Assembly (NCBI GenBank): GCA_017163975.1
Contig: JAFFSR010000237.1
Span: 4,402,001 to 4,466,000, forward strand
Direction of reading: 5' to 3'
Length of the DNA stretch: 64,000 bases
From: Anastatus disparis
Lineage: Eukaryota; Arthropoda; Insecta; Hymenoptera; Eupelmidae
The translations under genes were made by a program, and so were the position numbers. Below, in pieces: positions 25,813 to 38,566 of this stretch. Positions within the stretch are counted from its first letter, which is position 1, and the number at the start of each line of letters is the position of its first letter. The notes under the pieces are model-generated. The model was given only the letters and a program-made list of their open reading frames with translations. It had not been told where the DNA came from and ran no database searches.

Positions 25813-26588
25813 TATATGGGCAAATTCACAAAATTTTAAATTTTTTGTGTAACTTTTTTTTTAACGATTTTGAAACTGCTACTTTTCTGTTACAATAAAA
25901 TGCATGCTACTTTATTTAGTTAAATTATTCGGTTTTAATTTAAAAAACCATCTCAGTATTTTTTATAAAGCTAATGAGCGGATCCTCAAAAATTGCTGTA
26001 AGAGTATAAAATTTGTTACCATAAATTACGATTTCACATAAATATTTTATAAAAAAGTTAAATTTTTAAAGTCTTAAGGTAATATAAGTTATGCCGTTCA
26101 AATAATCTTTGAAACAACTGTTGGACTATTTTCTTAACTTAAAAACAAAATATTTGGATCTAACTAGGATAATTTGCAACTTTGAAAAACTAAGTAATAA
26201 CCATTGAAAGTTTGTATTTTGTCTTTACACAAAAATTACTATCAGCAAAGCATGTTTGTGATAGCTCATGTTTTTACTTAAGTTTAAATTATTTCTTTCT
26301 AAGGAAAACAGTTCGATGATTTCTCTTACGTTTCTTATTTCTTAAGATTTTAAAAATTGAGCTAATTTATAGAATATTCATCTAAAACTATAATTTTTTT
26401 TTTAAATTTTAACTTTTAAGGCAATTTTTAATGTGTTGTTAATTATAACTTTATTTAAGTTTGTTATTTGAATTAAAAACAGAAAATTTAAGGTCAATTA
26501 AAATTTTAGTGCAATAAAATAGTAGCTATTTAAAGATTTTTGAAAAAAGATATACAAAAAGTTGAAATTTTATGGATTTTCCCATATA
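25813..26588. mobile_element. Long-arm inverted-repeat element
   Basis: The left end TATATGGGCAAATTCACAAA and the right end (other strand) TATATGGGAAAATCCATAAA are related. The similarity runs inward for about 90 bp, through TTTTTTGTGTAAC and GCTACT motifs. The interior is AT-rich with no frame. TA at both edges could be a Tc1/mariner-type target duplication, but the boundary is soft. Confidence 0.5.
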
Positions 26589-28199
26589 CATTTCATATAA
26601 CACATGAGAAAATAGGTTGTATATGGTGTATAAATTATGAAATGAAAGACCGAAAGGGGGAATAAGATTAAAATGAAAATGGATGAAAATGTTACGGTGC
26701 TGAAATAATGTTGAAAATGTGACGAGTTTAATAGTAATAATAATTTCTTTTAGTTTAATTACTGAATTATTGGTTTATAACTCTAATGATAATTGCTATT
26801 TAATAATTGATTCTTTTTTATCGTACACCATTAATATTAAAGAGAATAATTAAATATGCTATACTTTTTTTAATAAAATAATGTTTTTTATAAACATATT
26901 CTTTGATTAAAAATTATTAATGATAAAAACGAAGATTAATATTTGTAGTATCAATATTTAATTTTGATTGATATCGAAATATCGAATAACATTATCGGAT
27001 AGGAAGTTAATTTTCTTTATACACAGATGGAATTGTATATTGTACATACATCACGTTTGTATAAATTACAGGTTTTTTATACTGTTAACATTAAATAACA
27101 CAAAATTCAATTATACACTTTTCTAAGTTTAAATTTATTATCTCCGTATGAAAAAAATTTAGTGGTCGTTTTATTATTGCCTATTTATTCAAGTCAATTT
27201 TATAAGATTTAATACTATTAAAATTTCTAGATTTAATTTAACATGTTTTAGTTTAATTAAAGCCACTTAAATACCACATGATAAGCATTATGTAGATATT
27301 GAAGGACATTAATAAAAGGTATACATTAATAAAACATAAAAACGTCTTGTACATTTTTCTTCATTTTTTTTAACGACCCAAGTTAATTATTAAAGACATT
27401 TAAATGAGGAAAAATTTTTATAGCCACGATTCTCATAGCGCCTAGTTTATATACGCGCAAGATTTACCGATTCATAGTTTTATCTAATTTTTCAAGCTCG
27501 CCTGTGTATACGCACATCTGTAATACCTTAAATATATATACTCAGCGATTTGCGTTAATTCAACCCATTTGTTTCATGTATTTTTCCCAAGTTTACACGC
27601 GCCAATTTAAATACGTACAAACGTTGCGTTGAGCTTCAATTCAAAACAGTTCGTCTTCGTAACCTAAACATTTCTTTTCCTATCTTGCCGTATATACGAG
27701 GAACAGTGTGTAATAAAAGCCTTCTTTTTTTCTTCTTCTTTGATTTCCTTTTATACAAAGAACCTTTAAACTCTATACAAAAAAGCGGTTTTAAATTTAT
27801 TTCTATATTTATAGTTGATTTACATTTTGGGAATGAATATTTAATTACTAAATTTTATGTTAATATTAAGACATGTTAAGTAATATCTAATTAATTTGAT
27901 TTTTTATTTACCAATTACTGAATAATTAATTATTTTTAAACCAACGTTTACACGTTTCGAACCATCATAATACATGAAATAATATATGAAAAATCTTTGG
28001 AATTATTTAATTACACTTGCTAAATCATTTCAACCAAAACGAAAGTTTGAAAAATTCTTCGAGCAAAATCCATATAAAATCTTTGCTCCGACTTTTCATC
28101 AAAGCCCATAAAAATTTTATGTCCTTCAATGTTTCAACTTTAAAAACGAAAGAGAAAAAAAATTAACTTTTTAAACTATAGTTAAAAGAGAAAAAAAAG
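26589..28199. other. AT-rich, no feature
   Basis: I see no coding, RNA or repeat structure beyond A/T-rich low complexity. Confidence 0.6.
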
Positions 28200-30000
28200 G
28201 GCGCGTGTCTTATAGGAACGTCTACTGTCTCTTATTTGAATCTATATACAGGAATGGGCGTAAACGCCTGTATGATTACCCTGGGACGTACACTGACACG
28301 CTGCCAGCCACTACACCGGCTTTCTATCTTTCTCTCTCTTTCTCGATTTTCTGTCCTTCCGATTCGCACTCTCGCATACTACAGTAGCAGGACGAGAGAG
28401 AACGAAAGAGAGAGAAAGATAGAAAGAGAAGCAAAGAGAGCGACGAAGCTGCTGCTTGCTTGCTTGCCTTCACAATGGCCGACGACATGCTACAAGAGTA
28501 AGAGAGCAAGAGAAAGAAAGATAGATGGTTAGAGAGAGAGAAAGAAAAAGCGTCAACGGATCAAGTCTACGACGACTATACGACGAAGAGACGACGACGT
28601 TAACGACATACACACACATACATACATATACACGAAGATTTATATTGTCTATGTGTATTATATACATCAAAGTACACACATATAGTTATAGTATATAGGA
28701 TAAATGTATAGGTATACGAACCAGTACGTGGTAAGTTAGAAGAGAGAAAGAGAGATGAGACTTTCTTTCGTGTATAGACGACGCTGGGACTGCTGCTCTG
28801 CTGCTACTCTGCTCTGCTGCAACACGTTTCGGAGCAACTTCTTATATATATATATATATATGTGTATATATATAATACTTTGAAAAAAAAACACTTTATA
28901 TTTACACTTAATACAACTTCTTTTTTAAAAACACTTGTTACTCCGGATAGAATTTTGTTCTTTTCTTTTTTTTTTAAATATCCTTCGCTCAATTCTATAA
29001 CCTCTCTTTCGTCAATGTTTAATTGTTTGAAGTAAAAGTGCAAGGAGAAGAGAGAGAGAGCGCCTTTATAGACAAGTCGGCAAGTTTTGTATGTATGTAT
29101 ATTCACACTCTCTTCTCTCTCTCTGTGATTACGAAGCAGCGCTTCTGTGTATGTGTGTGTTTGATGAACTTCTTTTTTAGAAAGGATCTTGATATTTTAT
29201 TTCTCTCTCTTTTATTTTTTTTTCAATTTTTTTTTATTTATAATACTTCACCTAAAACCTCAAAGGTTCACCGATTAAAAAAAAATCTGATGGAAAATCG
29301 TATTTGATGTATACGGATATATATTAGAGAAAAACGAGAAAAAAAATAAATAAAGGTTATAATATTATAACAGCGCGGATACGTGTTGTATTGAGAGAAT
29401 TAAAAAAAAAAATTCGAGTTTATATGAAAGAGAGAGAGGGAGAGAAAAAAGAGCCGCCCGTTTTTTCTATATATGTATATATATATGTAATTTTTAAAAA
29501 ATAATTTTAATAAAACGTGAATGCTTGCTCGAGCTCGGCGTGCGGCACACTGCCTTCTTCAGAGAGCCTTATACACTTTGCGCGTTCGCCTGTCTGTCCG
29601 TTTACTCTTCTCGCTCGCACTTACTGCTCTCCGAGTTGGGTCTTTCTCTTTCTCTCTATACCATACTTGCGTTGCTTCGGCGCGCAACACAACGATAAAA
29701 GAGTAAAAGAGAGAGAGAAGGACGAAATGAGGAGCAAGGAGAGAGAGAGAGAGAGAGAAAGTAATAGTATGAAGAAAAGAGTATATGGCAAGTGTATAAG
29801 TGTGGGTGTTTCGTTTTTTTTTCTTTTTAAGGAGAGTAGGGGATCAAAAGGTATTATAGTAGCGGCATGCGTTTGCTTCTTCTTCTTTTTTTTTCTTGCC
29901 AAAAGCCAAAGAGACTATCATCAAGAGAGTACCGTTTTGTTCGAGATGGTTAAAGAAATAAATAAAAAAAAAGAAAACAATGCAGGAATAAGGTAACGGA
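28200..30000. promoter_or_regulatory. GA/CT-rich, GC-elevated promoter-like zone
   Basis: This is the strongest promoter-like zone in the desert. It has a GC-elevated core at 28200-28500, a second at 29520-29700 (GCTCGAGCTCGGCGTGCGGC), and long GAGA tracts including (GA)n at 29738-29760. On the minus strand TATAAGG lies shortly upstream of a CAGT initiator-like word (29550-29575 region). It could be the distal promoter of Gprk2 (minus) or of Loxl2 (plus). Both are inference; no splice-linked exon could be proven. Confidence 0.3.
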
Positions 30001-30363
30001 GATTTTGTGCTATTGATGCGTTAAATACATTAAGGAGAAAGGATGAATTGATTTATTTTTATATTGTATTGCTGAAAGAGGAAAAGAGGAAGCGTAAAAA
30101 TAAAAAAAAAAAAAGTAGATAAAAAAAATTTGATAAAATAGAAATATGATAAGTTTCAAATGAAAAAAGCTAATTGATGTAGCTAGTATCATCTTTAATC
30201 CAAATGTTGACAACAAGTGTACACGCACAGTCGAAAAGTGAGATTTAAAGTATGACTGTTTGATGATAAAAATGTGAATGGTAAATCCTGCTGTTGATAA
30301 TTGTATACTAACGTTCAATTGGTAAGGTAGGATTTGACAAAGTGTAATTCTCGATCAGTATGC

Positions 30364-30382
30364 TAGTGACATCTGGTGGCGA
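30364..30382 (+). promoter_or_regulatory. CTCF-like motif
   Basis: TAGTGACATCTGGTGGCGA agrees at most positions with the CTCF core (TAGCGCC..CTGGTGGC on this strand). It sits just beyond the GA-rich zone. A single motif match is weak evidence of occupancy. Confidence 0.35.
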
Positions 30383-33300
30383 TCTATGAAAATTTAAGGC
30401 TTTCGTACTACATGGTAATTTTTTAATATCAGAAATTTCTACCTTTTGCAAATAGATGAAGATTATTTAATTTTAAACACATTTTTACAGACTTTTTTTA
30501 TTTAAATATTTTTCTATGCGTGTAAAGTTTTAGTATTTTAAATACATACAATTATATTTAACGACTATATTCAATCAGAAGATTGTTAGGACTTTAGGTA
30601 GTAGATTTTAAACTAGCTTTTGATTGCTTCTTATTATTTAAGGATGTTCAATGATAACGCAAAATTTAAAAAAAGCATTTGAAATCTCCATGAATTTTTT
30701 GAACATGTTTTTATACTCTGGATTTTTTCGAGAAATTAATTATCAAAAGTACTTAAAATAACATAGACGCTAATGGAAAAATGAATTAGTGATTGTATTC
30801 AATGTTATTTTTTGGTCAAAAAAGTTGAAACGGAAAAGAATTGATATTTAAATAATATAGTAGTGTATTATTTATTCAATAAGTTTTTATGTTCGAATTA
30901 TAATAAAAATTTCTTTAAGAAATTATTGTTAATATTAATGACTTGAAACTTTAACGTTTTCTATAAATTTTTATTAGTTCCACAGCAGGTTTTAATAGAC
31001 TACGTTAAAAAATCCTATTTTTTATGTTACACTAAAAAAACTTGACTTTATTGTAAAAGTCAGGATAAAATTATTTTAAAATAATCAAGCATCAAAATGA
31101 TAATGACTGAAGATTATAGTTCATGAAAAGTTCAACTCTGATAATCTATATACTTTGAAAAGTTTCAAAAACTATTGTTTTATGCCGTTTGGGAATTTTG
31201 ATCTACCCATTAAAAGCTATCAAAATTCAAAGTTTTGTGTGCTTATAGTCTGAAAACTATTTCTCATAAAGATTTTATTGATCGTAAACTAATATGCATA
31301 AATGTCAATTAAATCATTATTTAATTAAAGTTCATATTAAATACAACGTAAATTATGCCTGGATTGTACTTATGACAATTTAGAATTTGCTTGACTATGT
31401 AACAATTTATGGAGTTTTCCGTTTTTATTGACCCAATTTTCAGAAAATCATAAACTAAGCAAAATTTTAATACCAGGAAAAGCTTATATTTTTTAATTTT
31501 GACTTAATAAATTATTTAAAAATAAATAAAATTTAGTCATTAATTAAACTGAATATATGAAACAAAATATCAAAGTGAGTCCATTATTCATATTGTACTA
31601 ATAGCAAGTATCAAAGCTAGCACCATTGAATATTTAATAAAAATTTGAGACTTTAAAGTTAAACATAATCCTGGCCAGAATATGAAAATACGTTATCCTG
31701 CTATAAGTAGTTGCTACGCTATATATACGTGGACGTAATTTCAAAGTTGTAACATTTATAACTTAGAAATTGTAATCAATCAGAAGCTTTATTTTTATCA
31801 TATCTAATTAAATTACAAAACATTTCTAAATTTAAACCAAGATCCAATTTTCGTAAGAACTTTTTAATAAATTTATAGAATTAAAAATTTTTCTTTTAAA
31901 AAAGAGACAACTTTTCAGCTTTTATTAGAAAAAAAGCAATTAAATGAAATTAAAAAGAGCTAACCTTATTAAGTTTGAACTTTTACAATAACTAATTTCT
32001 TTGAAAAATTTAATTTAACAATAAACATTAAAGTTTAAAGAAAAAGAAATTTTGAAAAAGAAACTTGTTTCGAAACTTTGCTCAAATAAAAACTATTTCC
32101 AAGTGTATATTTCTAAAACATCCTCGCGTCCATACAAAAAAATCTTAGATATATTTACGCACACTACGTATATATACAAAACCTTATGTAAAATAGTTTC
32201 GTCCGAAAACTTTTCAACGCTTTAGCAAAGAAAGAAAAGACTATACACCGTTTTGTATTTTTTATCCAAGGTTCATATCCTCTCCTCTTTTCCTTTCTCC
32301 AGGGAGAATTTGATCTTCGTGACGTTGGTTCTAATACAAGAGAAGCGAAAAATACAAGAGAAAAAAAGAAAGAGACTGCTTCAACATGCCTTCCTATCTA
32401 TCTAAAAGAGAAGAACAAAAAGAAAAGCTCTTTCTCTATATCTTTGCTTTTTCTTCGTCTTTTTATGTACGTACGTATACGTACAGATCCAAAAAGAACA
32501 CAAGGACGTGCCTGTTGATGAGATAAAGTTTGTGGGACAAGTTCCTAGAGCAAGTCCGTTTTATTTCAAGATATATATATATATATATTACATTAACAAA
32601 AAGCTTGATTTCCATACATAATTCTTGTCCTCTTTTTTAAGATGTTATTTTCTTTCTTCATTTTATCTCTGTATAGCACTTTGAATTGAGATTTATTATG
32701 GTGGAAGACAGTCAAGTGATTCGTGGAAAGAACGATGGAGAAGGAAAGTTGAAGGATTATTATTTAATTTGAGTGTAATTTTAGATTATCATGCTTTTTG
32801 GATTATGTTGCAAGTTTTATAAAATTTTATTGTTAAATAGTGTCAATGTATTGAAATGTTTTGTAATTTTACTAGTTGTTGGAGGATATATTCAATGTTA
32901 ATGTCTGATTTATAAATTAATATGTTTATTTTAATTTTAAGATTTACTATTGGCTTTAAATTAATCTGTCATTTTGCCCTTCCGTATATACATTTTTAAT
33001 CTCTTGCAATTATTCTGAACTTGAAAAGTCAGTTAAAAACGTATTAAAAGCGTTAACAAGAAAAATCATTTTTCAATAAATTTTCATTTATAATCAATAA
33101 ACATTTGACTTTTAAACAGACGATAATTAATGACTTCAACATTTACAAGTACTCGAATTTTTAAAAATAGGGCAATATAAATTTAAAATATTAAAAAAAG
33201 AATAAGGATATAAAATCCTAATGACTTTGTTGACATAAAATTTATCAAAATGTAGTGCAGATGTTTCCAGAGGTCATTTGATTAACGATAAACAGAAAAC

Positions 33301-36300
33301 AATTAAAACAAGACAATAAAAATAGAAAGAAAGAAAAATATACATTAAGCTCAACGTATCTTTATGAAGATTGATCAAAAAGATATACGGCTTATTTGGT
33401 CTTGCACTTGAATAATATAGCATAACGAATAATTTCCACTTTATCTGATCTAGCGCACATTGGCATAGTTCAGATGCCGTTACACATATAATTTAATTGA
33501 ATAACAATCTTGAACCTCGCTACAATAAGTATGACGTTGATGTTACAATTATTCTGCTCTTTATTATTTTCCTGCTCTTTCAATCTAAACGTTAAGATTT
33601 TTATTTCAAAATATTCTTTCCTTTTTCTTCTCAAACGAAAGTAAGAAATTACATTTCAACTGAAACGGACATAGTCTCACAAATATTTCTGCTGATTGCA
33701 TAACGAGAAATGCATTTACGTATTACTAGCCGTGTATAACGTGCAATGGCATCATAAGTAATTATTTTAATAGTAGCTGTGTGTATTTAGCGTTCGCTTA
33801 TTAAAATATGATGGATCGCTAAAACTATGCTGAACGTTAATTGTTACAAAGATATAAGCGTTTATTTATGCGCGCTCGTTTGTACTGTATGCAAATACAA
33901 ATTAATAATTTAATTTTAATTTTCTTAAAATATTGTATTTACACATGCACGAAAGTTGTAATTACGCGAATAAATATTGTAATTTTGAACGATTTATATT
34001 TAATCTTAAAAATTAATATAATTATATCATTAAATACGTAATATATTTGAGGTAGGCTAGGGTATTATGAAATATGAGCTTGAATTCTTGGCAAAATAAT
34101 TTCCTTTTTATAAAGAATTATGCCTTTTTTTTTTAAAGGAAGAGTCGTTATTCTTTTATTTATAGCCATGGACATAAAGTGGTTATATGGTTTAATTTAA
34201 ATACATGAAAAAAGTTTAAATTTCAGTTGTAAAATTTAACTACCAGTAATAACATTTTTAATAATAATTTGAATCTATAATTTTGCATTAACCACCATTT
34301 ACAATTATTAAATCAAACAAGTTGTCACTCCGAATATCAAAAAAATTACTTTCAGACATTTATCCGAATAATCAAATAATTCAGCTGCGCGTGCATACAT
34401 AAAACTAGCATACTTTAAAACGCTAAAACTTTTAATTCTCCTGAATCATAAATCACACAGAAATACGCCAGTAGCGATATAACGCAATTAGCCGTGTCAA
34501 CACGAAAGAAAGCCAGACACGAGAGAATATGTACAAGAAAAGACAAGTGACGCTATATATATATACGTATAGAGAAAAAAAATTCCTTTTTTTCTATTTT
34601 TCCTTTTATTTTACTATATGAATATACACTATTGATTGTATATATATTGGCAAAAGTTACGTAACGTCGGGTTATCGAATATATGGCCTGTATATGCAAT
34701 TTTTCTTCTCTTTTTTTTTTACTTTTTTTGCCTATATACCGCAAATCTATTGCACGCACTTTCTCATATCACACATGTTTTTATTATATTTATGGACCAA
34801 TAAAGTGTTGACTGAACGAAACTAAAATAAAGAAGAAGATGGAAAAATAAATAAAGGAATTTTTCATGGTTGAAAAAATAAAGGAAAAATAAAGTAGCAA
34901 AAAAAAAGTATTAGCGTGAAAGGGTATTACGGGGTATTTTATGGCTGATGCAAGTGCGAATGTTATTTTTATTTTGTTTTACTTGCTGTTTTCAGTTGTT
35001 CGGATGTACAATGTTTTATGCATTTGTTTCGAGCGGCAGTGATAAGAATCAAAGTTACGTTTTTCTTGATCGTTTTGAATTTTTTGGCAAATATAAATGG
35101 AAACAGATGCTCCACTTGAAAAAAGAAAAGAGCAAACAAAATATGAAATGTACATTTCATCAATAAAATCTAACCACTCAATACAAATTGTTTTTGATTC
35201 CTTTTAAAAAAATGATATAATTTTTTTAATTACAAAAAGGAGTGTATATAATATTTTTAAAATATGAGCGATTTGAAAATAAAAATTCTAACATTCCTTA
35301 ATACTAAAGAAAAATAAAATTTATTTCATTTCTTTTATTCTAAGCACTAAGCAAAATTATAAGCTTAGTTTACTTCAGAATGAGAAATAATAACGAGTGG
35401 CAAATTACAAAACGCATTTTTATCGTGCTTTATTACATTTTCCTTGAAAGAAAATCTCGTTTAATTATTTATGTTAATCGATTTATTACAATAAATCGCC
35501 ACCTCATTATTTACGCGCTCGTAATGATTTTGATAAAGTAGAAAAAACGCGCAGAAAATAAAAATGTACGGAAACAGCATTTGTCATTAAATAATAAAAT
35601 ATTTCAATACGCGTATGTACATTTTATTACCTCCGATCGTTAATTATTTCGTTCACGTTGGACTTGGCGATAATTTTATACTATGTATAATTAAAGATTT
35701 ACGATCTCATGATTCATCAGATATTATCATCTGAAATTCTTGAACCTTAATGTCTCTATATAATCAGAATTTTTTCTTTTAAATATGGTTGTTTTTTATC
35801 GTGCTTTTAATTTTTTTATCCATATTATTTAAGCTCTCATTAAAATCTTGCAGAGTGAAAAAATTATAAAAATTATGTTATGGTAAATTATAAAGTTATG
35901 TTATGTCAACTGTAAAGCATTTTATAAATAAAAATTAATAAAAACAAGTTTTGCACAATCCTGCTATATTTCATACGTAAATCTTGCGGAAAAATAACTG
36001 CGGAAAATTACAAACTTTTTTTTTGAACTCTGACATATGAATCCGGAAAATATGATACAAAGTGTTCCTTTTTTCACGTCTACTCTCTCTCTCAAAAAAA
36101 AAGAAAGAAAGAAATGAAAAAAAAAGGTAGCAACGGGCTTTGGTAGTGTAGACACTTTGTCCAGATGTAATCCTTTTTGCTTATAACACAAAGATTTGCA
36201 TAAAGTTGCTTGTGACTTGCCGCTAATCCGTGCTTCCTGAATAAATCACGTGCAACAGCTGTTACGCCTTCATATAAGCATTTACGACACTATATCCTCA

Positions 36301-38385
36301 TCTCGAACAAAAAAAAAGAAGAAAGAAAGAAAAAAAAAGGACAATGACAATGAGTAGTAAAAAAATGAAACGACAACAGAAAAGAAACTAGATCTTGATT
36401 TGCATGCGATGTTGCACACATCGCAGATACATATACAAGTGTGTACGTTAGCTTTTTAATTCTTTTTCTTCTTCTTCTTCATTTTTTTTTTCACCGCAAA
36501 AGTCCTCGAGATTATGTCTATATGCACGCTTGTATATACTTTTAAATCACGTATTACAACCAATAAGTCTCATCTCTTGGTAAAGAGTGATGACGAATCA
36601 ACTGAGACCAGCCACACAGTTGTTAGTTAATAAATCTTTCTCTCTCTTAACTTTATCTTTCTCTTTCTTTTTTTCTCTCTCTCTCTCTTTCTGTTCACTT
36701 TTAGATATAAATACTAAACCGTACTGTAAAGAAGTGAATTTTATTAAAAGAGATTTTCCAATGGCTTTATATGTAGGGAACTTAATGTTTTAAAGTGCAC
36801 ATGCAAGATGCTATAGTTTCAGTATTACACGCTTATGTGTGTTGGGAGTGCGAAAAGAGCGGCCTGGGGTTTACGCGTTTGTTTAACTTTAAAGCGTATA
36901 CGCGAGTACAACCGCGAAATATGCGCGTGGATTTATTTCGTAATCAATGCTTAATTATATACGGTGTTGCTCGTGTTTAGTATGATTGAAAAACGATGAT
37001 CGCGACGAGTTTAACGCTTTACCGTAATCATTGTGGTGCGTTTTATTTGTGGCTTTATGCATACTTTTCGGGGTGTTTGTTATATAATTAGGTGGACTAA
37101 ATTTTTATGTTGGTTTTTCTTAATATAATAGTGCAGCAGTTCTTTCTATTTTTGGACTTTTTTGTTTTGAAAGGTGAGTTGATTATACAGTTTTATTTAA
37201 ATTTATATGTCTAATTTCATAATGCTTAAGCTTAAAGTTGGTTTTTTCTTCTAATGTTGCTTTAATTAAAATTAAATAAGATAAATATTTTGTTATGTGT
37301 GCAGTTGAAGAAAAAGAAATTATTATTCTAAGCAGCTAACAAAAGTTATAAAATTTAAAATAAAAAAGATGGTTTTATGAAATAAATATTTTATCATATG
37401 TAAATAAAATGTCAACGCGTTATTAATATTAATAAAAATGATATAAATAAGTTCCGAATGTGGGTCAAATTTATTTTTATTTTTTTTTAAAGATAATTTC
37501 TCTAATGTATTCTGAATTAGTTTATAAACTTTTTTAAAGAATGCTGTCTTTACCTTTTCATTTCAATAACACTCGTGTTATTTAATTATTTAAATAAAGT
37601 GATAATTAATTTTTCCTTAATTTGTATAAAAATATGTAATGTTTAAATGCAAACGTTTTACAAGGCAATTGACGTAACGTTTTAATGAACTGAAACGTAC
37701 TCAAATTAAATAAACTAAGATTAAATTTTTCTTTAATCAACGAGCCAGTTTCATTAACTTAATCAATTAATAAATCCAATGTGTTTTAATAAAATCATGT
37801 GAAATTAATTAAACATCTGAATAATTATAAAATGAAAGAAATTCTAAAATTAAATTTGCACTTTGTTAAATGAGTATAGCAGTTTCCAGCTTTATACGAA
37901 TAATACAGAAAAGTTCACCAAAAAGTATCTGCAAATTAAGTTAATAGTAACACTAAACTGTCAATAATATTTTTTTTTCAAATTTTTCAGAAAAATAACA
38001 TTTTAGAATTTACATCATTATTTATCAAAAAGTTTGTTCTACTAGTTTCTTTCCTAACTTCATAATAATACTTCAAAATAATATTTTGCTCGTAAAACAT
38101 TTGAATAATTAAAATAAATTTTTAAGATATCCTTCATTAAGAAGAATTAAGTCAATATATAACATCAAACTTTGGAATTCAAACTCGAACTAACCGCAAT
38201 TCCATGATATCCAATCTAAATTTCAAATAATTCAGCTTATTCCAAAGTTTCAGTTAACTTTAATCAAAGAGCTTCATTCACTAATTATAAAATCAGTCAT
38301 AAACTAAATATCAATTATAAAACTTATGAAAACGTGTTTGTTTTTATTATTTTCTTTTTTGTACTTTTTTTTTTAAATTTTCAAG
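30383..38385. other. AT-rich region upstream of Loxl2
   Basis: No supported exon. A less AT-rich patch at 36790-37020 and a CT-rich tract at 36640-36690 could be regulatory. The bases just before 38386 (poly-T, then TTTTCAAG) look like a 3' splice site, so a Loxl2 5'UTR exon may lie somewhere in this stretch. Alternatively, TCAGTC near 38295 could be an initiator. Confidence 0.5.
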
Positions 38386-38566
38386 ATGTTATTGTTACGA
38401 TTTGTCATATTTGGGGTATTGGTATTGTTTGCGGTTGGAAATACGAATAAACCTTCAACTAAGCGTGTGCACATGCTTGCAAGGCGTTTTAAGAAGGATT
38501 ACAGAAGACTAAAGAAACAAGATGGTGCGATCAAACTTGTTGGTGGTGAAAGAGGAGCTTTTGAAG
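38386..38566 (+). CDS. Loxl2: Loxl2 exon 1: signal peptide, basic segment, first strand of SRCR1
   Basis: It encodes 60 residues plus one base. A hydrophobic leader ([18 protein letters not shown]) is followed by a stretch rich in K and R, then [12 protein letters not shown], the first SRCR strand. The donor is GAAG|GTATGT. The start is the only ATG that gives a signal peptide in frame. Confidence 0.9.

Noticed and set aside
29517..29996. 159-codon plus-strand open frame
   Set aside because: Much of it is KEREKD- and FFFF-type low complexity from GA/CT tracts. The minus strand is open too, as expected for such DNA.
31020..31100. TTACACTAAAAAAACTTGAC as a transposon end
   Set aside because: No matching inverted end was found within a few hundred bases.
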